DNA of 64,000 nt from Streptomyces sp. R33 (GTDB lineage: Bacteria > Actinomycetota > Actinomycetes > Streptomycetales > Streptomycetaceae), in assembly GCF_041200175.1 (NCBI RefSeq), contig NZ_CP165727.1, positions 1,364,001 to 1,428,000 of the forward strand, read 5' to 3'. The translations under genes and the position numbers were made by a program. The notes below the pieces were generated by a model. That model ran no database searches. It saw only the letters and a program-made list of their open reading frames with translations, and was not told where the DNA came from. Below are positions 34,618-42,082 of this stretch, piece after piece; position 1 is the first letter of the stretch; each line of letters opens with the position of its first letter.

Positions 34618-35991
34618 TCACGATCCGATGGCCTGACCGAACGTGAAGAAGCCGTCCGGGTCCACCCGCTTCTTGATCTCCACGAGCCGCGGATAGTTGG
34701 CGCCGTAGTACGCGGTGCGCCAGTCCGGCAGGTCCGGGTCGATGAAGTTCTGGTACGCGCCCCGGCCCACGTACGGCGCGACCTCTTCCTGCAGACCGGC
34801 CAGCCAGTGCAGGTTCGCCTCCACGGTGTCCGGACCGTCCTCTCCGGTCCAGGAGGTGTCCATGCTGACGAGGAACCGTGCGTCGCGGTGGACGAACGCG
34901 GTGTCGGCCGGGGCCACCCGGTTGATCGCTCCGCCCCAGGTGTACAGGGCGAGGCCGCAGCCGTCCGGGTTGCGGCTGCCCGGCCGGCGGGCGAGCCGGG
35001 ACATGACGGCGGCCACGGCCTCGGGGGGCAGCGGCTCTGCGGCGAAGTTGGTCCGTACGGCGAACGCCCCGGCGGAGGTCTCGTGCAGCAGGTAGTCCTT
35101 GGCCTCCCAGAACGTGCGGTCGGCGATGTCCTCGCGCACGGGCCGGGTCGTCGCGAGGACCGGGGCGAGCATCTCCCGCAGCTCGCTCGCGGGTCCGAGG
35201 TGGAGTCCGACGGCCGACACCACGGGGTCGCCGTCGGCGGCGGCGACGCCGAGGCGGAGCGAGAACTCGTCCGGTGCGTGCCGGGTGGCCTCCTGCACCG
35301 CCGCGAAGACCTCGGGGGCGTTGGCCCCGTCCCACAGGAGCAGGCAGGTGGAGACGTCCGGCACCGCGGTGGCCTGGAAGGTGAAGGACAGGTTGATGCC
35401 GAAGTTCCCGCCTCCGCCGCCGCGGCAGGCCCAGTACAGGTCCGGGTTCTCCTGGGCGTCGCAGGTCAGCACCTCGCCCCCGGCGGTCATGAGGGTGGTC
35501 CGGACGAGGGCGTCCGCGGTGAGTCCGAGCTTGCGCGAGGTGGAGGAGGAGCCGCCGCCGAGCGTGAGGCCGGCGATGCCGACCGATGCTCCGTTGCCCA
35601 GCGCGAACGCCATCCCGTGGGGCTGGATCGCCGCGTAGACGTCGGCCATGCGGGCCCCGCCGGCGGCCGTGACGAGCCCGGTGGAGCCGTCGGCGACGAC
35701 GGTGTTCAGCGCGCTGAGGTCGAGGACGAGGCCGGTGTTGACCGAGTGGCCCGCGTAACTGTGGCCACCGCTGCGGGCGACGAGGCGGACGCCCGTGTCG
35801 CGGGCCCACTCGACGGCGTGCAGTACGTCGCCGTGGTTCGCCGCCGTCACGACGCCGTTCGGCGTGGTCGCGGCGTAGCGGGTGTTGAACGGGGTGCTGG
35901 ACTCGCGGAAACCGGCGTCGCCGGGTCGCCGTACACGGCCCGCGACCGTCTTCTCCAGCCGCTGCCAGTCCGCCTCGGATGCGCCGTTCAC
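34618..35991 (-). CDS. FAD-binding oxidoreductase (BBE/PCMH type)
   Basis: A 457-residue flavoenzyme of the berberine-bridge group. The PCMH FAD domain (about 35-210) has VRLVARSGGHSYAGHSVNTG, with the likely 8-alpha-His-FAD link, and the GIAGLTLGGGSSSTSRKLGL loop. The CRGGGGGNFGIN segment holds the equivalent of the usual second, Cys-like site, and the C-terminal BBE motif is NYPRLVEIKKRVDPDGFF. Such enzymes oxidise alcohols, sugars or C-N bonds in secondary metabolism. Its GTG overlaps the stop of the small upstream gene (GTGA). It is the last gene of a three-gene operon beside the N-N type cluster. Confidence 0.9.
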   Translation of the reverse strand: MNGASEADWQRLEKTVAGRVRRPGDAGFRESSTPFNTRYAATTPNGVVTAANHGDVLHAVEWARDTGVRLVARSGGHSYAGHSVNTGLVLDLSALNTVVADGSTGLVTAAGGARMADVYAAIQPHGMAFALGNGASVGIAGLTLGGGSSSTSRKLGLTADALVRTTLMTAGGEVLTCDAQENPDLYWACRGGGGGNFGINLSFTFQATAVPDVSTCLLLWDGANAPEVFAAVQEATRHAPDEFSLRLGVAAADGDPVVSAVGLHLGPASELREMLAPVLATTRPVREDIADRTFWEAKDYLLHETSAGAFAVRTNFAAEPLPPEAVAAVMSRLARRPGSRNPDGCGLALYTWGGAINRVAPADTAFVHRDARFLVSMDTSWTGEDGPDTVEANLHWLAGLQEEVAPYVGRGAYQNFIDPDLPDWRTAYYGANYPRLVEIKKRVDPDGFFTFGQAIGS

Positions 35992-36311
35992 TGCACCTCT
36001 TCGATGTAGGAGATTCCCGTCGCGGCGTGCGGGCCGTAGCGCTCCCAGACCTCGCGCAGCCGCAGGCGGCCGTCCTCGGCCACCTCGGGTGTGTTGACGG
36101 TGCGCCCGCAGACCACCTCGCCGGTCGCGAACACGAGGGTGTAGCCCATGGACAGGGTGCCGTCCGGCGTGCAGGTGCCGACGGTCCACCCGCGCCGGAC
36201 CTCGCCGCCGACGACCTCGCCCCAGACCAGGTCGCCCTGCTGGTGGTAGACGGCGACGGTGCGGACGTCGCCCTGCGGTTTGCGGAACCTGCGGCCGTCG
36301 TAGTTGATCAC
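35988..36311 (-). CDS. Small conserved protein (n-acetylglutamate synthase-like annotation family)
   Basis: A 107-residue beta-rich protein (INYDGRRFRKPQGDV, VAVYHQQGDLVWGEVVGGEV, GYTLVFATGEVVCGRTVNTP). Similar small proteins are often labelled N-acetylglutamate synthase, but no GNAT fold motif is visible, and the label should not be trusted. Its GTG start and stop both overlap the neighbouring genes by 4 bases (GTGA), so it is translated together with the cupin and the BBE oxidase. A lipocalin-like ligand-binding role would fit the strand pattern but is a guess. Confidence 0.65.
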   Translation of the reverse strand: MINYDGRRFRKPQGDVRTVAVYHQQGDLVWGEVVGGEVRRGWTVGTCTPDGTLSMGYTLVFATGEVVCGRTVNTPEVAEDGRLRLREVWERYGPHAATGISYIEEVQ

Positions 36312-36718
36312 GTGGCCGTGTCCGCTTCCGTGTTCTGCGCGGGCCGGCCGGCGAGGAACTCGGCCGACATGCTCCGGCCCCACCAGATCGCGTAGTAGGA
36401 GAAGTCCGTGTCGTGCTCGTTGACGACGTGGTGCTCGGCGCCGCCCTTCATGAGCGCGATGTCCCCCGCCGCGAGCTCCCACCGGCGGCCGTTGCAGACC
36501 ACGGCGGCGCGTCCGGCCATGGCGATGAACATCTCGCGTTCGCGGTGGGCGTGCGCCTCCGACACGTCGCCGGGGCGCAGGACGCACCACGCCCCGCGGA
36601 ACGGCGCTTCCAGTCCCGGCCAGGGGTACAGCAGCTTGAGGTCCAGGCCGTGTTCCCGGAGCAGGTGGTCGGGCTCCGCGGTGCGGATCTCCACGTCGGG
36701 TTGTTCCTGGTCGGTCAA
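36308..36718 (-). CDS. Stand-alone cupin protein (candidate N-N synthase partner)
   Basis: A 136-residue single-domain cupin. Motif 1 is HAHREREMF (His, His and Glu ligands) with the glycine at AMAGRAAVV; motif 2 is GDIALMKGGAEHHVVNEH. Metal binding is therefore likely. In hydrazine synthetases such as Spb40 a small cupin domain is fused to a MetRS-like domain and rearranges the activated ester to an N-N bond; here the MetRS-like protein (48342-49877) lacks a cupin, so this gene may supply it. That link is inference. TTG 36718 (GGAG, 7 bases) is chosen; GTG 36694 is possible. GTGA overlap with the next gene. Confidence 0.7.
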   Translation of the reverse strand: MTDQEQPDVEIRTAEPDHLLREHGLDLKLLYPWPGLEAPFRGAWCVLRPGDVSEAHAHREREMFIAMAGRAAVVCNGRRWELAAGDIALMKGGAEHHVVNEHDTDFSYYAIWWGRSMSAEFLAGRPAQNTEADTAT

Positions 36719-36743
36719 CGTTCCGCTCCGATCGACGTCTTTG

Positions 36744-36791
36744 ATTGCGGTATTCCGGCATTGCGGCATTGCAGCATTGCGACATTCCGGC
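36744..36791. repeat. Six 8-bp tandem repeats in the cupin operon leader
   Basis: Six consecutive octamers of the form ATTNCNNC/T: ATTGCGGT, ATTCCGGC, ATTGCGGC, ATTGCAGC, ATTGCGAC, ATTCCGGC. Two 9-bp relatives (TTTTCCGGC, TTCTCCGGC) follow to 36809. It lies 26 bases upstream of the cupin start codon. Confidence 0.85.
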
Positions 36792-36846
36792 TTTTCCGGC
36801 TTCTCCGGCGGGCGGATGACACCGATCAGGCTAGGAGAGGGCGGCT

Positions 36847-36883
36847 CCCTTTCGACAGGGGAATTGTTCCCTTGCCGAAAGGG
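36847..36883. promoter_or_regulatory. Large inverted repeat, probable operator for the cupin operon
   Basis: A 17-bp arm (CCCTTTCGACAGGGGAA, 36847-36863) is separated by TTG from its complement with two mismatches (36867-36883). The core AGGGGAA-TTG-TTCCCTT resembles boxes bound by PAS-LuxR type regulators. A related box stands before the 51157 operon, and a LuxR-type regulator gene is adjacent. Confidence 0.65.
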
Positions 36884-36922
36884 AATCTTCCGCAGGCTGT
36901 CACACGGGGCGATATCGGCGGA

Positions 36923-37690
36923 TCAGCTGTGCCCCAGACCCGCGTCGCGGGCCAGCACGATGGCCTGGGACCGATCGGCCACGCCGAGTTTTCCGAATAT
37001 CGTGGAGACTCGGTTGCTGATGGTCTTCGATGCGAGCACGAGCTCACGGGCAATGGCCGCATTCGACTTGCCCGCCGCGATACGTTCCAGAACGTCCCGC
37101 TCCCGGTTGGTCAACTGCGGGAAGGGGTAGTAATACTGCCCGGTCGACGACGGGCACAGGAGGGCTCCGAGCCGGTTGGCGATCGACTTGTCGACGATTC
37201 CCTCCCCGGCCGCGACGGCCTGGATACCGCGCAGGATCTGGTCCGCGTCGGCCCGCTTGAACAGATAGCCGCGGGCACCGGCCTGGAGCGCCGCGGTGAC
37301 GACCCGGTCGTCGTCGACCGAGCTGAAGACGAGGATGCCCGTTTCGGGCCATAATCTCAGCACTTCGGATATCACCCGCATACCGGCCCGTTCGTCCATG
37401 AGCGGGTCGACCACGAGGACGTGGGGCCGGCAGCGGGAGGTCTCCGCGATCACCTCGTCCGCCGTGGCGGCCTCGCCGACGACGGATATCCCCCCGGACC
37501 GTTCCAGGACGGAACGGACTCCGTGGCGTATCGCGGGCTGCGCGTCGGCGAGCACGACGGTGACGGTGGCGAGGGGTCTGGCGACCACCGCGAGATCACC
37601 GTCGGGCCGTCGGCCCGTGAACTCCCTTTGCGCATCACCCTGTGACGAGAGCGGCCAGAGCAGCCCCTTGATGTTTGTCGTCTGATGCAT
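36923..37690 (-). CDS. LuxR/NarL-type cluster regulator with a TTA codon
   Basis: A 255-residue response-regulator-like protein. The receiver (about 45-165) has the acidic residue in VVLADAQPAIRHG, the candidate phospho-Asp in VLVVDPLMDERAG and the lysine in YLFKRADADQIL. The LuxR helix-turn-helix (about 190-245) reads LTNRERDVLERIAAGKSNAA, then KTISNRVSTIFGKLGVADR. It carries one TTA Leu codon at 37352-37354, implying bldA dependence. GGAAGG precedes the ATG at 37690. It lies between the two biosynthetic operons and is their likely pathway-specific regulator. Confidence 0.85.
   Translation of the reverse strand: MHQTTNIKGLLWPLSSQGDAQREFTGRRPDGDLAVVARPLATVTVVLADAQPAIRHGVRSVLERSGGISVVGEAATADEVIAETSRCRPHVLVVDPLMDERAGMRVISEVLRLWPETGILVFSSVDDDRVVTAALQAGARGYLFKRADADQILRGIQAVAAGEGIVDKSIANRLGALLCPSSTGQYYYPFPQLTNRERDVLERIAAGKSNAAIARELVLASKTISNRVSTIFGKLGVADRSQAIVLARDAGLGHS
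37352..37354 (-). other. TTA (bldA) codon in the cluster regulator
   Basis: In CTG AGA TTA TGG CCC the Leu is encoded by TTA, a codon rare in Streptomyces and read by the bldA tRNA. This would tie pathway expression to the developmental stage. Confidence 0.9.
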
Positions 37691-37841
37691 TTCTACCTTC
37701 CCCCCGAATCGATCTTTTACGGCGGCCCAGGCCGACCGGCCGCCACCAGAATGGTGCACGGGCCAGTCTTACCGCAACGGTCGGGGGGATATCCGCGCGG
37801 CGCGATCATCGTGTGGGCAACGACATTCACATCCGTCCATG

Positions 37842-39563
37842 TCAGTTTTCTGCGGACTCTGCCATTCCTACCTCTTGCGCCTGCCGGAGAATTGCCTCCC
37901 GGTCTCGCCAATGCGCCCAGAATGCTCCGGTGTACCCGAGTCCGCTGAGACTCGTCAGGAAGGGATTGTCCGCGTAGTTGTTGTCGTGCTCGCTCATGCC
38001 TGCCAGCGTCGGCAGCATGACCCGGTGGTGGTCGGCGGGGTCGACGAGATCCCAGAGCAGTTCCACGGACCGGCTCCACCGTCCGGAGGGGTCATCGACC
38101 GTTCCGGCGTCCTCGAGGAGATCCGGCGAGAAGTAGCAGACGAGCCGGAAGTTGCCCGACTCGTCGAACATGAACTGCCGCTCGTACTCGACCGGGCCCG
38201 AGCACCGGGCCGGTGGCTTCAGCACGATCGGGCCGGTGGCCGTGTTCGACTGCAGTCCGGGCACCGTGCGCACCCCGTCGCACTGCTCGGCCATCGCGAT
38301 GCCGAGCGGCGTGTGGGGGAAGAGCCTCAGCCCCAGCGAGAACCCGGTCACGGTGGCGTCCAGTGCCATGAACGCCTCGACGCATTCGCGCATGGTCTGC
38401 GGCGTCTCGCCCGGCATTCCGAACAGCGCCTCGACCATGGTCAGCATGCCGTTGGCGTGGCAGAGCCGGACCAGTCTCTCGGTGTCGGCGAAGGAGTAGT
38501 ACGTGGTGCCCTTCCCGGTGACCTTCCAGCCGCGCAGCATGTCCGCCCGTACGTGGTCGGAGCCGACGTTCACCCCGCGGCAGCCCGCGGCGGCGAGCAA
38601 CCCGGCGAACTCCTCGTCGAACGGCGAAGGCTGGCAGTAGACCCACAGCCGCAAGTCGTTCAGCGGATTGCCGGAGTCTGCGTGCCTGCGGCGGACGATC
38701 TCGCGCAGCAGCTGCTTCGCGTGGGATATGGACAGGTTGAACTCGCTGTCGGTGGTGTGCTGGTCGAGGATCCCCTGCGCGGCGAGGGACTGCATCTCGT
38801 CGACCACGGCGGCGACGTCCCGCCGGCCGAACCGGATGCCCTTCGCATCGGGTTCGACGCAGTGCGAGCAGCGGTAGGTGCAGCCGTTCTTGGTGAGGAT
38901 GCCGGCCAGCCCGCCGCGCTGGTAGTAGAGCAGGTTGTCCACCTTGTGCGGCGAGCCGGAGCGGCGCAGGTACGTTCCGGCCTGGTCCACCTGCCACACC
39001 CGGTCCTCGAACTGCCCTGCGGACGGCGGTGCCACGGCGCGCCGGGGCGTCAGGGAGAGCGCCGGCGGCGGTACCCGCACGACCCCCTCGCCCGTGTTGC
39101 ACAGCAGACCGGACACCGTGCGCGGGTCGCGCCCGGTGACCAGCGCGTCGGCGAGGTCGCAGATGATCTGCTCGCCGGGGCCCTTGACGCCGAAGTCGAT
39201 GCCGAAGTAGTCGACCAGCGCGAAGGGCATGGAGGAGAAGCCGATGCCGCCGCCGACGATGGGCGCGTCCGTGAGGCGTTTGATCTCGGTGATGATCTCC
39301 TTGTGCTCCCCGATGAAGGGGCGCTGCTCGAAGGCGTAGACGGTGTCGGTGTTGCGGATCGTGACACCGACGAGGACCGGACTGCGCGCTCCGAAGTATT
39401 CGGAGAGGCAGGACTTCCAGTCCTCCCGGTGGAACGTGAGGTCCACCACCTCGACCTCGAAGTCGGCGGCCTCCAACGAGGTCGTGAGCACATCGAGCGC
39501 ATAGGGCGCGATCGGTGGGTGCACCTTGTTGGGATTGACCAAAAGCACCAGGCCTCGGCCCAT
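37842..39563 (-). CDS. B12-binding-type radical SAM enzyme
   Basis: A 573-residue protein. The N-terminal 180 residues look like a cobalamin-binding Rossmann domain (VLLVNPNKVHPPIAPYALDV, APIVGGGIGFSSMPFAL, GVKGPGEQIICDLADAL). The radical SAM domain has the 4Fe-4S motif CTYRCSHC (CxxxCxxC) at about residue 230, and later LTMVEALFGMPGETPQTM and GFSLGLRLFPHTPLG, the last as in methylthiotransferase/HemN-like barrels. It could methylate an unactivated carbon or rearrange a carbon skeleton. It follows the flavin monooxygenase pair by 40 bases and is probably in the same operon. GGGGGAG precedes ATG 39563. Confidence 0.88.
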   Translation of the reverse strand: MGRGLVLLVNPNKVHPPIAPYALDVLTTSLEAADFEVEVVDLTFHREDWKSCLSEYFGARSPVLVGVTIRNTDTVYAFEQRPFIGEHKEIITEIKRLTDAPIVGGGIGFSSMPFALVDYFGIDFGVKGPGEQIICDLADALVTGRDPRTVSGLLCNTGEGVVRVPPPALSLTPRRAVAPPSAGQFEDRVWQVDQAGTYLRRSGSPHKVDNLLYYQRGGLAGILTKNGCTYRCSHCVEPDAKGIRFGRRDVAAVVDEMQSLAAQGILDQHTTDSEFNLSISHAKQLLREIVRRRHADSGNPLNDLRLWVYCQPSPFDEEFAGLLAAAGCRGVNVGSDHVRADMLRGWKVTGKGTTYYSFADTERLVRLCHANGMLTMVEALFGMPGETPQTMRECVEAFMALDATVTGFSLGLRLFPHTPLGIAMAEQCDGVRTVPGLQSNTATGPIVLKPPARCSGPVEYERQFMFDESGNFRLVCYFSPDLLEDAGTVDDPSGRWSRSVELLWDLVDPADHHRVMLPTLAGMSEHDNNYADNPFLTSLSGLGYTGAFWAHWRDREAILRQAQEVGMAESAEN

Positions 39564-39603
39564 CGGACTTTCTCCCCCCTGGCCTGCACGCAGGCGAATT
39601 GCG

Positions 39604-40815
39604 TTATCTGACGATGCCGAGGCAGATCCCGAACTCGGGTTTACCTCCCAGCAGATGGGCGCCGGCCGACTGGAGAATGCGGTCCTGGGCGGTGGCGTGC
39701 TGGCACATGGTGGTGGTGTCGCGCATCCAGCGGTCCATCGGCGACGACTGGTGGATCGACCAGGTCTGGAGCAGGTCGAAGAGCCGGCTGACGATCGACC
39801 TGGAGGTGCGGAAGGCGTGCACCCAGGCGAGCGGCGACGCGGCGCGCTCCTCGGGAGTGAGGTCGTCCAGGGTTCCCCCGGCGGCCAGCACCTCCCACTG
39901 GCGCCGCTGGCTCCCGTACACCCCGCCCCGGGTGGCGAGGTAGTCCGCCTCGCACTCGGCGAGCGTGACCTGGGCCCGGAAGTGGTCCTTCCACGCGACC
40001 CCGGTCATCCGGTCGACCCGGGTCCGGGCGATCTCGCGCGCATGGTCCAGGGCGGCCCGGGCCACCCCGAGCGCCACGCCGCACATGCTGCGCGTGAACG
40101 CGTCCGGCTGGGCGAGCGGGCCTGGGCGGCCGCGCACCTTGCCGAAGCTGTACGTGTGCTCCTCGGGGACGAAGACACCGTCCATGGTGTAGTCGCAGCT
40201 GCCGGTGCCGCGCATGCCCAGGGTGTGCCAGTTGTCGATGACCTCCACCTGGGCCCGGGGCACCAGGAACTGCCGCGACTCGTGCGGGTTGCTGCCGTCC
40301 GGGCTCGCGTACGGCTCGCCGTCCTGGTAGACGAACGCACCCGAGGTCACCCAGTCGCAGTGGGTGATGCCGCTGCCGAAGGACCAGCGGCCGGAGAGCC
40401 GGAAACCGCCGGGGACCCGCTCGGCGTGACCCGTCGGCTGCAGCAGCCCGGCCGTGATCGTGTCCGGGGTCGGGAAGATCTCCTTGGCCACCGTCTCGTC
40501 GAGGAAGGCGCTGAAGATGCCGCTGCTCGCGCCCATCACGGTGCACCAGGCCGCGGAGGCGTCCCCGTGCGCCAGCGTCTCGACGACTTCCGTCTGCTCC
40601 ATCGTGGTCAGCGCCAGGCCGCCCAGCTCCCGGCCGAAGGCCATTCGGAACACCCCGGCGTCGCGCAGCATGTCCACCACGTCCGCCGGCAGCCGCCGCG
40701 CCTCTTCGATCTCCGCCGACCGCTCCCGCAGCAGCGGCGCCAGCTCCTTCGCACGGGCGAGGAGTTCCGCCGCGGTGGCAGGCACCTCGGCCCCCGGGTT
40801 CCGGGTCATGCTCAT
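39604..40815 (-). CDS. Acyl-CoA-dehydrogenase-fold flavin monooxygenase (copy 2)
   Basis: A 403-residue group D flavin-dependent monooxygenase, the acyl-CoA dehydrogenase fold also used by HsaA and by amino-sugar nitrososynthases such as KijD3. The N-terminal helical part (RERSAEIEEARRLPADVVDM) leads to the flavin-contact strands (GRWSFGSGITHCDWV and VIDNWHTLGMRGTGSCDYTM), and the C-terminal helical bundle has WVHAFRTSRSIVSRLFDLLQ and the His in TMCQHATAQDR. No catalytic acyl-CoA base is obvious. It is a tandem paralogue of the next gene. It could oxidise an N-hydroxy or hydrazine nitrogen; that is inference. AAAGG precedes ATG 40815. Confidence 0.85.
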   Translation of the reverse strand: MSMTRNPGAEVPATAAELLARAKELAPLLRERSAEIEEARRLPADVVDMLRDAGVFRMAFGRELGGLALTTMEQTEVVETLAHGDASAAWCTVMGASSGIFSAFLDETVAKEIFPTPDTITAGLLQPTGHAERVPGGFRLSGRWSFGSGITHCDWVTSGAFVYQDGEPYASPDGSNPHESRQFLVPRAQVEVIDNWHTLGMRGTGSCDYTMDGVFVPEEHTYSFGKVRGRPGPLAQPDAFTRSMCGVALGVARAALDHAREIARTRVDRMTGVAWKDHFRAQVTLAECEADYLATRGGVYGSQRRQWEVLAAGGTLDDLTPEERAASPLAWVHAFRTSRSIVSRLFDLLQTWSIHQSSPMDRWMRDTTTMCQHATAQDRILQSAGAHLLGGKPEFGICLGIVR

Positions 40816-40836
40816 GTGATCGCCTTTCACTTGGCC

Positions 40837-42051
40837 CTACTTGACGATGCCGAGGCTCATCCGGAACTTGGGCGGCCGGCCCAGCAGGTAGGCCCCGCCG
40901 GATTCGAGGATCAGGTCCGAGGCGGCGACGTGCTGGCACATGGTCGCGGTGTCGCGCATCCAGCGGTCCATCGGCGAGGACCGGTTGATCGACCACGCCT
41001 GGAGCAGGTCGTAGAGCCGGTTCACGATCGCCCGCGAGGTGCGGAAGGCGTGCACCCAGGCGAGCGAGGAAGCGGCCCGCTCGGTGGCGGTGAGATCGTC
41101 CAGGGTGCCGCCGCCGGCCAGTACGTCCCAGTGCCGCTGTGAGCTGCTGTGGACGCCACTGCGGGCGGCGTTGAACTCCGCCTCGCACTCGGCCAGGGTG
41201 ACCTGCACGCGGAAGGTGTCCGCCCACGGCGTGTTGGTCATCTTGTCCACCCGGGTGAGCGCGGTCTCCCGGGCGTGGTCCAGGGCGGCCCTGGCCACCC
41301 CGAGCGGCACCGCGCACAGGCTGCGCATGAAGGAGTCGGGCTGGGCGATGGGGGTGTCCGTGCGGCCCCGTACCTTGTAGAAGGTGTAGGTGTGTTCCTC
41401 GGGCACGAACACGTCGGTGATCGTGTAGTCGCTGCTCCCGCTGCCGCACAGGCCGGTGGTGTCCCAGTTCCCGACGACCTCGACCTCGTGGGCCGGCACC
41501 AGGAACTGGCGCGACGCGTGCGCGTTGCTGCCGTCCGGACTCGCCCAGGGCTTGCCGTCCTGGTAGATGAACGCCCCGGAGGTCACCCAGTCGGCATGGG
41601 TGATCCCACTGCCGAACGACCACCGGCCGCTCAGCCGGAAGCCGCCCGGAACCCGCTCGGCGTGCCCGGCCGGCGCGATCAGCCCGGCAGTGATCATGTC
41701 CAGGCTCGGGAACACCTCCTTGACCACGGCGGGGTCCAGGAAGTTGCTGATCGCCCCGGTCATCGCGCCGATCGCCGCGCACCAGCCGGCCGAGGCGTCC
41801 CCGTAGGCCAGTGTCTCCACGACCTCGGCCTGCTGCATCGACGTCAGCTCGGGGCCGCCCCACTCGGGCCCGAAGCACATCCGGAACACTCCGGTGCCGC
41901 GCAGCATGTCCACGACGTCCGCAGGGAGTTGCCGGGCCTGCTCGATCTCCGCCGACCGCTCCCGCAGCCGCGGAGCCAGTGCCCTGGCACGCTCCAGGAT
42001 CTCTGCTGCGGTCGTGGGTGCTTCGGTGCCCGGGTTCCGGGTCGTGCTCAT
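40837..42051 (-). CDS. Acyl-CoA-dehydrogenase-fold flavin monooxygenase (copy 1)
   Basis: A 404-residue tandem paralogue of the gene at 39604-40815. Long stretches match it closely, for example ERSAEIEQARQLPADVVDML, GHAERVPGGFRLSGRWSFGS and WVHAFRTSRAIVNRLYDLLQ; differences cluster around the substrate-contact segments (SIGAMTG/GASSG and WGGPELTSMQ/LGGLALTTME regions), as expected for duplicated enzymes with divided tasks. It begins 31 bases after the first ATP-grasp stop, continuing the same operon. Both need a partner flavin reductase, and none is encoded nearby. Confidence 0.85.
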   Translation of the reverse strand: MSTTRNPGTEAPTTAAEILERARALAPRLRERSAEIEQARQLPADVVDMLRGTGVFRMCFGPEWGGPELTSMQQAEVVETLAYGDASAGWCAAIGAMTGAISNFLDPAVVKEVFPSLDMITAGLIAPAGHAERVPGGFRLSGRWSFGSGITHADWVTSGAFIYQDGKPWASPDGSNAHASRQFLVPAHEVEVVGNWDTTGLCGSGSSDYTITDVFVPEEHTYTFYKVRGRTDTPIAQPDSFMRSLCAVPLGVARAALDHARETALTRVDKMTNTPWADTFRVQVTLAECEAEFNAARSGVHSSSQRHWDVLAGGGTLDDLTATERAASSLAWVHAFRTSRAIVNRLYDLLQAWSINRSSPMDRWMRDTATMCQHVAASDLILESGGAYLLGRPPKFRMSLGIVK

Positions 42052-42082
42052 GCGTTCCCCCTCAGGTGATGGTGTGTGCCGG

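Noticed and set aside
35988..36311. N-acetylglutamate synthase
   Set aside because: Only a label used for similar small proteins; at 107 residues with no GNAT motif this enzyme activity cannot be supported.
36744..36809. CRISPR or attachment site at the octamer repeats
   Set aside because: Units are contiguous and only 8-9 bp, with no spacers and no integrase nearby.
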